NCBI RefSeq assembly: GCF_958295425.1
Contig: NC_081143.1
Span: 26,402,586 to 26,466,585, forward strand
DNA from: Solea solea
Taxonomy: Eukaryota; Chordata; Actinopteri; Pleuronectiformes; Soleidae
DNA: 64,000 bases
Direction: 5' to 3'
Below the pieces are notes generated by a model. The model did no database searches. It saw only the letters and a list, made by a program, of their open reading frames with translations, and was not told where the DNA came from. Of the stretch, positions 10,946 to 22,900 are shown piece by piece. The stretch's first letter is position 1, and each line of letters begins with the position of its first letter. The position numbers were made by a program, and so were the translations under genes.

Positions 10946-13900
10946 TCATAGTTTAGTATGTGGTCCAAAAAGTCACCGAAATTACATAGTTTAGTATGTC
11001 GTCCAAAATGTGACAAAAAAAGTCATAGGTTAGTATGTCTTCCAAAATGTGACATAAAAGTCATACTATAGTGTGTTGTCCAAAATGTGACAAAAAAGTC
11101 ATAGGTTAGTATGTCGTCCAAAATGTGACCAAAAAGTCATAGGTTAGTATGTCGTCCAAAATGTGACAAAAAAGTCATAGGTTAGTATGTCGTCCAAAAT
11201 GTGACCAAAAAGTCATACTATAGTATGTCGTCCAAAATGTGACCAAAAAGTCATAGGTTAGTATGTCGTCCAAAATGTGACCAAAAAGTCATAGGTTAGT
11301 ATGTCGTCCAAAATGTGACATAAAAGTCATACTATAGTATGTCGTCCAAAATGTGACCAAAAAGTCATAGGTAAGTATGTCGTCCAAAATGTGACCAAAA
11401 AGTCATAGGTTAGTATGTTGTCCAAAATGTGACAAAAAGTCATATGTTAGTATGTCGTCCAAAATGTGACAAAAAAGTCATAGGTTAGTATGTCGTCCAA
11501 AATGTGACCAAAAAGTCATAGGTTAGTATGTCGTCCAAAATGTGACCAAAAAGTCATAGGTTAGTATGTCGTCCAAAATGTGACCAAAAAGTCATACTAT
11601 AGTATGTCGTCCAAAATGTGACATAAAAGTCATAGGTTAGTATGTCGTCCAAAATGTGACCAAAAAGTCATAGGTTAGTATGTCGTCCAAAATGTGACCA
11701 AAAAGTCATAGGTTAGTATGTCGTCCAAATTGTGACCAAAAAGTCATAGGTTAGTATGTCGTCCAAAATGTGTCCAAAAAGTCAGAGGTTAGTGTCATCC
11801 AAAATGTGACCAAAAAGTCATAGGTTAGTATGTCGTCCAAAATTTGACCAAAAAGTCATAGGTTAGTATGTCGTCCAAAATGTGACAAAAAAGTCATAGG
11901 TTAGTATGTCGTCCAAAATGTGATCAAAAAGTCATAGGTTAGTATGTCGTCCAAAATGTGACCAAAAAGTCATTGGTTAGTATGTCGTGCAAAATGTGAC
12001 CAAAAAGTCATAGGTTAGTATGTCGTCCAAAATGTGACAAAAAGTCATAGGTTAGTATGTCGTCCAAAATGTGACAATAAAGTCATAGGTTAGTATGTCG
12101 TCCAAAATGTGACAAAAAAGTCATACTATAGTATGTCGTCCAAAATGTGACAAAAAAGTCATATGTTAGTATGTCGTCCAAAATGTGACAAAAAAGTCAT
12201 AGGTTAGTATGTCGTCCAAAATGTGACCAAAAAGTCATAGGTTAGTATGTCGTCCAAAATGTGACCAAAAAGTCATAGGTTAGTATGTCGTCCAAAATGT
12301 GACCAAAAAGTCATACTATAGTATGTCGTCCAAAATGTGACATAAAAGTCATAGGTTAGTATGTCGTCCAAAATGTGACCAAAAAGTCATAGGTTAGTAT
12401 GTCGTCCAAAATGTGACCAAAAAGTCATAGGTTATTATGTCGTCCAAATTGTGACCAAAAAGTCATAGGTTAGTATGTCGTCCAAAATGTGTCCAAAAAG
12501 TCAGAGGTTAGTGTCATCCAAAATGTGACCAAAAAGTCATAGGTTAGTATGTCGTCCAAAATTTGACCAAAAAGTCATAGGTTAGTATGTCGTCCAAAAT
12601 GTGACAAAAAAAGTCATAGGTTAGTATGTCGTCCAAAATGTGATCAAAAAGTCATAGGTTAGTATGTCGTCCAAAATGTGACCAAAAAGTCATTGGTTAG
12701 TATGTCGTGCAAAATGTGACCAAAAAGTCATAGGTTAGTATGTCGTCCAAAATGTGACAAAAAGTCATAGGTTAGTATGTCGTCCAAAATGTGACAATAA
12801 AGTCATAGGTTAGTATGTCGTCCAAAATGTGACAAAAAAGTCATACTATAGTATGTCGTCCAAAATGTGACAAAAAAGTCATACTATAGTATGTCGTCCA
12901 AAATGTGACAAAAAAGTCATAGGTTATAGTATGTCGTCCAAAATGTTACCAAAAAGTCATACTATAGTAAGTCGTCCAAAATGTGACCAAAAAGTCATAG
13001 GTTAGTATGTCGTCCAAAATATGACCAAAAAGTCGTAGGTTAGTATGTTGTCCAAAATGTGACAAAAAAGTCATACTATAGTATGTTGTCCAAAATGTGA
13101 CCAAAAAGTCATACTTATAGTATGTCGTCCAAAATGTGACCAAAAAGTCATAGGTTAGGATGTTGTCCAAAATGTGACAAAAAAGTCATACTATAGTATG
13201 TCGTCCAAAATGTGACTAAAAAGGTCATAGGTTAGTATGTCGTCCAAAATGTGATCAAAAAGTCATAGGTTAGTATGTCGTCCAAAATGTGACCAAAAAG
13301 TCATAGGTTAGTATGTCGTCTAAAATGTGACCAAAAAGTCATAGGTTAGCATGTCGTCCAAAATGTGACCAAAAAGTCATAGGTTAGTATGTCGTCCAAA
13401 ATGTGACCAAAAAGTCATAGGTTAGTATGTCGTCCAAAATGTGACATAAAAGTCATACTAAAGTATGTTGTCCAAAATGTGACCAAAAAGTCATAGGTTA
13501 GTATGTCGTCCAAAATGTGACCAAAAAGTCATAGGTTAGTATGTCGTCCAAAATGTGACATAAAAGTCATACTAAAGTATGTTGTCCAAAATGTGACCAA
13601 AAAGTCATAGGTTAGTATGTCGTCCAAAATGTGACCAAAAAGTCATAGGTTAGTATGTCGTCCAAAATGTGACCAAAAAGTCATAGGTTAGTATGTCGTC
13701 CAAAATGTGACCAAAAAGTCATAGGTTAGTATGTCGTCCAAAATGTGACCAAAAAGTCATAGGTTAGTATGTCGTCCAAAATGTGACCAAAAAGTCATAG
13801 GTTAGTATGTCGTCCAAAATGTGACCAAAAAGTCATAGGTTAGTATGTCGTCCAAAATGTGACATAAAAGTCATAGGTTAGTATGTCGTCCAAAATGTGA

Positions 13901-16900
13901 CAAAAAAGTCATAGGTTAGTATGTCGTCCAAAATGTGACCAAAAAGTCATAGGTTAGTATGTCGTCCAAAATGTGACCAAAAAGTCATACTATAGTATGT
14001 CGTCCAAAATGTGACCAAAAAGTCATAGGTTTGTATGTTGTCCAAAATGTGACCAAAAAGTCATAGTTTAGTATGTCGTCCAAAATGTGACAAAAAAGTC
14101 ATACTATAGTATGTCGTCCAAAATGTGACAAAAAAGTCATAGGTTAGTATGTCGTCCAAAATGTGACAAAAAAAGTCATAGGTTAGTATGTCTTCCAAAA
14201 TGTGACATAAAAGTCATACTATAGTGTGTTGTCCAAAATGTGACAAAAAAGTCATAGGTTAGTATGTCGTCCAAAATGTGACCAAAAAGTCATAGGTTAG
14301 TATGTCGTCCAAAATGTGACAAAAAAGTCATAGGTTAGTATGTCGTCCAAAATGTGACCAAAAAGTCATAGGTTAGTATGTCGTCCAAAATGTGACAAAA
14401 AAGTCATAGGTTAGTATGTCGTCCAAAATGTGACCAAAAAGTCATAGGTTAGTATGTCGTCCAAAATGTGACATAAAAGTCATACTATAGTATGTCGTCC
14501 AAAATGTGACCAAAAAGTCATAGGTAAGTATGTCGTCCAAAATGTGACCAAAAAGTCATAGGTTAGTATGTTGTCCAAAATGTGACAAAAAGTCATATGT
14601 TAGTATGTCGTCCAAAATGTGACAAAAAAGTCATAGGTTAGTATGTCGTCCAAAATGTGACCAAAAAGTCATAGGTTAGTATGTCGTCCAAAATGTGACC
14701 AAAAAGTCATAGGTTAGTATGTCGTCCAAAATGTGACCAAAAAGTCATACTATAGTATGTCGTCCAAAATGTGACATAAAAGTCATAGGTTAGTATGTCG
14801 TCCAAAATGTGACCAAAAAGTCATAGGTTAGTATGTCGTCCAAAATGTGACCAAAAAGTCATAGGTTAGTATGTCGTCCAAATTGTGACCAAAAAGTCAT
14901 AGGTTAGTATGTCGTCCAAAATGTGTCCAAAAAGTCAGAGGTTAGTGTCATCCAAAATGTGACCAAAAAGTCATAGGTTAGTATGTCGTCCAAAATTTGA
15001 CCAAAAAGTCATAGGTTAGTATGTCGTCCAAAATGTGACAAAAAAGTCATAGGTTAGTATGTCGTCCAAAATGTGATCAAAAAGTCATAGGTTAGTATGT
15101 CGTCCAAAATGTGACCAAAAAGTCATTGGTTAGTATGTCGTGCAAAATGTGACCAAAAAGTCATAGGTTAGTATGTCGTCCAAAATGTGACAAAAAGTCA
15201 TAGGTTAGTATGTCGTCCAAAATGTGACAATAAAGTCATAGGTTAGTATGTCGTCCAAAATGTGACAAAAAAGTCATACTATAGTATGTCGTCCAAAATG
15301 TGACAAAAAAGTCATATGTTAGTATGTCGTCCAAAATGTGACAAAAAAGTCATAGGTTAGTATGTCGTCCAAAATGTGACCAAAAAGTCATAGGTTAGTA
15401 TGTCGTCCAAAATGTGACCAAAAAGTCATAGGTTAGTATGTCGTCCAAAATGTGACCAAAAAGTCATACTATAGTATGTCGTCCAAAATGTGACATAAAA
15501 GTCATAGGTTAGTATGTCGTCCAAAATGTGACCAAAAAGTCATAGGTTAGTATGTCGTCCAAAATGTGACCAAAAAGTCATAGGTTATTATGTCGTCCAA
15601 ATTGTGACCAAAAAGTCATAGGTTAGTATGTCGTCCAAAATGTGTCCAAAAAGTCAGAGGTTAGTGTCATCCAAAATGTGACCAAAAAGTCATAGGTTAG
15701 TATGTCGTCCAAAATTTGACCAAAAAGTCATAGGTTAGTATGTCGTCCAAAATGTGACAAAAAAAGTCATAGGTTAGTATGTCGTCCAAAATGTGATCAA
15801 AAAGTCATAGGTTAGTATGTCGTCCAAAATGTGACCAAAAAGTCATTGGTTAGTATGTCGTGCAAAATGTGACCAAAAAGTCATAGGTTAGTATGTCGTC
15901 CAAAATGTGACAAAAAGTCATAGGTTAGTATGTCGTCCAAAATGTGACAATAAAGTCATAGGTTAGTATGTCGTCCAAAATGTGACAAAAAAGTCATACT
16001 ATAGTATGTCGTCCAAAATGTGACAAAAAAGTCATACTATAGTATGTCGTCCAAAATGTGACAAAAAAGTCATAGGTTATAGTATGTCGTCCAAAATGTT
16101 ACCAAAAAGTCATACTATAGTAAGTCGTCCAAAATGTGACCAAAAAGTCATAGGTTAGTATGTCGTCCAAAATATGACCAAAAAGTCGTAGGTTAGTATG
16201 TTGTCCAAAATGTGACAAAAAAGTCATACTATAGTATGTTGTCCAAAATGTGACCAAAAAGTCATACTTATAGTATGTCGTCCAAAATGTGACCAAAAAG
16301 TCATAGGTTAGGATGTTGTCCAAAATGTGACAAAAAAGTCATACTATAGTATGTCGTCCAAAATGTGACTAAAAAGGTCATAGGTTAGTATGTCGTCCAA
16401 AATGTGATCAAAAAGTCATAGGTTAGTATGTCGTCCAAAATGTGACCAAAAAGTCATAGGTTAGTATGTCGTCTAAAATGTGACCAAAAAGTCATAGGTT
16501 AGCATGTCGTCCAAAATGTGACCAAAAAGTCATAGGTTAGTATGTCGTCCAAAATGTGACCAAAAAGTCATAGGTTAGTATGTCGTCCAAAATGTGACAT
16601 AAAAGTCATACTAAAGTATGTTGTCCAAAATGTGACCAAAAAGTCATAGGTTAGTATGTCGTCCAAAATGTGACCAAAAAGTCATAGGTTAGTATGTCGT
16701 CCAAAATGTGACATAAAAGTCATACTAAAGTATGTTGTCCAAAATGTGACCAAAAAGTCATAGGTTAGTATGTCGTCCAAAATGTGACCAAAAAGTCATA
16801 GGTTAGTATGTCGTCCAAAATGTGACCAAAAAGTCATAGGTTAGTATGTCGTCCAAAATGTGACCAAAAAGTCATAGGTTAGTATGTCGTCCAAAATGTG

Positions 16901-19900
16901 ACCAAAAAGTCATAGGTTAGTATGTCGTCCAAAATGTGACCAAAAAGTCATAGGTTAGTATGTCGTCCAAAATGTGACCAAAAAGTCATAGGTTAGTATG
17001 TCGTCCAAAATGTGACATAAAAGTCATAGGTTAGTATGTCGTCCAAAATGTGACAAAAAAGTCATAGGTTAGTATGTCGTCCAAAATGTGACCAAAAAGT
17101 CATAGGTTAGTATGTCGTCCAAAATGTGACCAAAAAGTCATACTATAGTATGTCGTCCAAAATGTGACCAAAAAGTCATAGGTTTGTATGTTGTCCAAAA
17201 TGTGACCAAAAAGTCATAGTTTAGTATGTCGTCCAAAATGTGACAAAAAAGTCATACTATAGTATGTCGTCCAAAATGTGACAAAAAAGTCATAGGTTAG
17301 TATGTCGTCCAAAATGTGACAAAAAAAGTCATAGGTTAGTATGTCTTCCAAAATGTGACATAAAAGTCATACTATAGTGTGTTGTCCAAAATGTGACAAA
17401 AAAGTCATAGGTTAGTATGTCGTCCAAAATGTGACCAAAAAGTCATAGGTTAGTATGTCGTCCAAAATGTGACAAAAAAGTCATAGGTTAGTATGTCGTC
17501 CAAAATGTGACCAAAAAGTCATACTATAGTATGTCGTCCAAAATGTGACCAAAAAGTCATAGGTTAGTATGTCGTCCAAAATGTGACCAAAAAGTCATAG
17601 GTAAGTATGTCGTCCAAAATGTGACCAAAAAGTCATAGGTAAGTATGTCGTCCAAAATGTGACAAAAAAGTCATAGGTTAGTATGTTGTCCAAAATGTGA
17701 CAAAAAGTCATATGTTAGTATGTCGTCCAAAATGTGACAAAAAAGTCATAGGTTAGTATGTCGTCCAAAATGTGACCAAAAAGTCATAGGTTAGTATGTC
17801 AACCAAAATGTGACCAAAAAGTCATACTATAGTATGTCGTCCAAAATGTGACAAAAAAGTCATAGGTTAGTATGTCGTCCAAAATGTGACCAAAAAGTCA
17901 TACTATAGTATGTCGTCCAAAATGTGACCAAAAAGTCATAGGTTAGTATGTCGTCCAAAATGTGTCCAAAAAGTCAGAGGTTAGTATGTCGTCCAAATTG
18001 TGACCAAAAAGTCATAGGTTAGTATGTCGTCCAAAATGTGTCCAAAAAGTCAGAGGTTAGTGTCATCCAAAATGTGACCAAAAAGTCATAGGTTAGTATG
18101 TCGTCCAAAATTTGACCAAAAAGTCATAGGTTAGTATGTCGTCCAAAATGTGACAAAAAAGTCATAGGTTAGTATGTCGTCCAAAATGTGATCAAAAAGT
18201 CATAGGTTAGTATGTCGTCCAAAATGTGACCAAAAAGTCATTGGTTAGTATGTCGTGCAAAATGTGACCAAAAAGTCATAGGTTAGTATGTCGTCCAAAA
18301 TGTGACAAAAAGTCATAGGTTAGTATGTCGTCCAAAATGTGACAATAAAGTCATAGGTTAGTATGTCGTCCAAAATGTGACAAAAAAGTCATACTATAGT
18401 ATGTCGTCCAAAATGTGACAAAAAAGTCATACTATAGTATGTCGTCCAAAATGTGACAAAAAAGTCATAGGTTATAGTATGTCGTCCAAAATGTTACCAA
18501 AAAGTCATACTATAGTAAGTCGTCCAAAATGTGACCAAAAAGTCATAGGTTAGTATGTCGTCCAAAATATGACCAAAAAGTCGTAGGTTAGTATGTTGTC
18601 CAAAATGTGACAAAAAAGTCATACTATAGTATGTTGTCCAAAATGTGACCAAAAAGTCATACTTATAGTATGTCGTCCCAAATGTGACCAAAAAGTCATA
18701 GGTTAGGATGTTGTCCAAAATGTGACAAAAAAGTCATACTATAGTATGTCGTCCAAAATGTGACCAAAAAGTCATACTATAGTATGTCGTCCAAAATGTG
18801 ACTAAAAAGGTCATAGGTTAGTATGTCGTCCAAAATGTGATCAAAAAGTCATAGGTTAGTATGTCGTCCAAAATGTGACCAAAAAGTCATAGGTTAGTAT
18901 GTCGTCTAAAATGTGACCAAAAAGTCATAGGTTAGCATGTCGTCCAAAATGTGACCAAAAAGTCATAGGTTAGTATGTCGTCCAAAATGTGACCAAAAAG
19001 TCATAGGTTAGTATGTCGTCCAAAATGTGACATAAAAGTCATACTAAAGTATGTTGTCCAAAATGTGACCAAAAAGTCATAGGTTAGTATGTCGTCCAAA
19101 ATGTGACCAAAAAGTCATAGGTTAGTATGTCGTCCAAAATGTGACATAAAAGTCATACTAAAGTATGTTGTCCAAAATGTGACCAAAAAGTCATAGGTTA
19201 GTATGTCGTCCAAAATGTGACCAAAAAGTCATAGGTTAGTATGTCGTCCAAAATGTGACCAAAAAGTCATAGGTTAGTATGTCGTCCAAAATGTGACATA
19301 AAAGTCATAGGTTAGTATGTCGTCCAAAATGTGACAAAAAAGTCATAGGTTAGTATGTCGTCCAAAATGTGACCAAAAAGTCATAGGTTAGTATGTCGTC
19401 CAAAATGTGACCAAAAAGTCATACTATAGTATGTCGTCCAAAATGTGACCAAAAAGTCATAGGTTTGTATGTTGTCCAAAATGTGACCAAAAAGTCATAG
19501 TTTAGTATGTCGTCCAAAATGTGACAAAAAAGTCATACTATAGTATGTCGTCCAAAATGTGACAAAAAAGTCATAGGTTAGTATGTCGTCCAAAATGTGA
19601 CAAAAAAAGTCATAGGTTAGTATGTCTTCCAAAATGTGACATAAAAGTCATACTATAGTGTGTTGTCCAAAATGTGACAAAAAAGTCATAGGTTAGTATG
19701 TCGTCCAAAATGTGACCAAAAAGTCATAGGTTAGTATGTCGTCCAAAATGTGACAAAAAAGTCATAGGTTAGTATGTCGTCCAAAATGTGACCAAAAAGT
19801 CATACTATAGTATGTCGTCCAAAATGTGACCAAAAAGTCATAGGTTAGTATGTCGTCCAAAATGTGACCAAAAAGTCATAGGTTAGTATGTCGTCCAAAA

Positions 19901-22900
19901 TGTGACATAAAAGTCATACTATAGTATGTCGTCCAAAATGTGACCAAAAAGTCATAGGTAAGTATGTCGTCCAAAATGTGACCAAAAAGTCATAGGTAAG
20001 TATGTCGTCCAAAATGTGACCAAAAAGTCATAGGTTAGTATGTTGTCCAAAATGTGACAAAAAGTCATATGTTAGTATGTCGTCCAAAATGTGACAAAAA
20101 AGTCATAGGTTAGTATGTCGTCCAAAATGTGACCAAAAAGTCATAGGTTAGTATGTCGTCCAAAATGTGACCAAAAAGTCATACTATAGTATGTCGTCCA
20201 AAATGTGACAAAAAAGTCATAGGTTAGTATGTCGTCCAAAATGTGACCAAAAAGTCATACTATAGTATGTCGTCCAAAATGTGACCAAAAAGTCATAGGT
20301 TAGTATGTCGTCCAAAATGTGACCAAAAAGTCATAGGTTAGTATGTCTTCCAAAATGTGACATAAAAGTCATACTATAGTATGTTGTCCAAAATGTGACA
20401 AAAAAGTCATAGGTTAGTATGTTGTCCAAAATGTGACAAAAAAGTCATAGGTTAGTATGTCGTCCAAAATGTGACCAAAAAGTCATAGGTTAGTATGTCG
20501 TCCAAAATGTGACCAAAAAGTCATAGGTTAGTATGTCGTCCAAAATGTGACCAAAAAGTCATAGGTTAGTATGTCGTCCAAAATGTGACATAAAAGTCAT
20601 AGGTTAGTATGTCGTCCAAAATGTGACCAAAAAGTCATAGGTTAGTATGTCGTCCAAAATGTGACCAAAAAGTCATACTATAGTATGTCGTCCAAAATGT
20701 GACATAAAAGTCATAGGTTAGTATGTCGTCCAAAATGTGTCCAAAAAGTCATAGGTTAGTGTCATCCAAAATGTGACCAAAAAGTCATAGGTTAGTATGT
20801 CGTCCAAAATTTGACCAAAAAGTCATAGGTTAGTATGTCGTCCAAAATGTGACAAAAAAGTCATAGGTTAGTATGTCGTCCAAAATGTGATCAAAAAGTC
20901 ATAGGTTAGTATGTCGTCCAAAATGTGACCAAAAAGTCATTGGTTAGTATGTCGTGCAAAATGTGACCAAAAAGTCATTGGTTAGTATGTCGTGCAAAAT
21001 GTGACCAAAAAGTCATAGGTTAGTATGTCGTCCAAAATGTGACAAAAAGTCATAGGTTAGTATGTCGTCCAAAATGTGACAATAAAGTCATAGGTTAGTA
21101 TGTCGTCCAAAATGTGACAAAAAAGTCATACTATAGTATGTCGTCCAAAATGTGACAAAAAAGTCATACTATAGTATGTCGTCCAAAATGTGACAAAAAA
21201 GTCATAGGTTATAGTATGTCGTCCAAAATGTTACCAAAAAGTCATACTATAGTAAGTCGTCCAAAATGTGACCAAAAAGTCATAGGTTAGTATGTCGTCC
21301 AAAATATGACCAAAAAGTCATAGGTTAGTATGTTGTCCAAAATGTGACAAAAAAGTCATAGGTTAGGATGTTGTCCAAAATGTGACAAAAAAGTCATACT
21401 ATAGTATGTCGTCCAAAATGTGACCAAAAAGTCATACTATAGTATGTCGTCCAAAATGTGACCAAAAAGTCATAGGTTAGGATGTTGTCCAAAATGTGAC
21501 AAAAAAGTCATACTATAGTATGTCGTCCAAAATGTGACCAAAAAGTCATACTATAGTATGTCGTCCAAAATGTGACTAAAAAGGTCATAGGTTAGTATGT
21601 CGTCCAAAATGTGATCAAAAAGTCATAGGTTAGTATGTCGTCCAAAATGTGACCAAAAAGTCATAGGTTAGTATGTCGTCTAAAATGTGACCAAAAAGTC
21701 ATAGGTTAGCATGTCGTCCAAAATGTGACCAAAAAGTCATAGGTTAGTATGTCGTCCAAAATGTGACCAAAAAGTCATAGGTTAGTATGTCGTCCAAAAT
21801 GTGACATAAAAGTCATACTAAAGTTTGTTGTCCAAAATGTGACCAAAAAGTCATAGGTTAGTATGTCGTCCAAAATGTGACCAAAAAGTCATAGGTTAGT
21901 ATGTCGTCCAAAATGTGACATAAAAGTCATACTAAAGTATGTTGTCCAAAATGTGACCAAAAAGTCATAGGTTAGTATGTCGTCCAAAATGTGACCAAAA
22001 AGTCATAGGTTAGTATGTCGTCCAAAATGTGACCAAAAAGTCATAGGTTAGTATGTCGTCCAAAATGTGACCAAAAAGTCATAGGTTAGTATGTCGTCCA
22101 AAATGTGACATAAAAGTCATAGGTTAGTATGTCGTCCAAAATGTGACAAAAAAGTCATAGGTTAGTATGTCGTCCAAAATGTGACCAAAAAGTCATAGGT
22201 TAGTATGTCGTCCAAAATGTGACCAAAAAGTCATACTATAGTATGTCGTCCAAAATGTGACCAAAAAGTCATAGGTTTGTATGTTGTCCAAAATGTGACC
22301 AAAAAGTCATAGTTTAGTATGTCGTCCAAAATGTGACAAAAAAGTCATAGGCTAGTATGTCGTCCAAAATGTGACCAAAAAGTCATACTATAGTATGTCG
22401 TCCAAAATGTGACAAAAAAGTCATAGGTTAGTATGTCGTCCAAAATGTGACAAAAAAGTCATACTATAGTATGTCGTCCAAAATGTGACAAAAAAGTCAT
22501 AGGTTAGTATGTCGTCCAAAATGTGACCAAAAAGTCATAGGTTAGTATGTCGTCCAAAATGTGAGATAAAAGTCATAGGCTAGTATGTCGTCCAAAATGT
22601 GACCAAAAAGTCATACTATAGTATGTCGTCCAAAATGTGACAAAAAAGTCATAGGTTAGTATGTTGTCCAAAATGTGACCAAAAAGTCATAGGTTAGTAT
22701 GTCGTCCAAAATGTGACAAAAAAGTCATACTATAGTATGTCGTCCAAAATGTGACCAAAATGTGACAAAAAAGTCATAGGTTAGTATGTCGTCCAAAATG
22801 TGACCAAAAAGTCATAGGTTAGTATGTCGTCCAAAATGTGACCAAAAAGTCATAGGTTTGTATGTTGTCCAAAATGTGACCAAAAAGTCATAGGTTAGTA

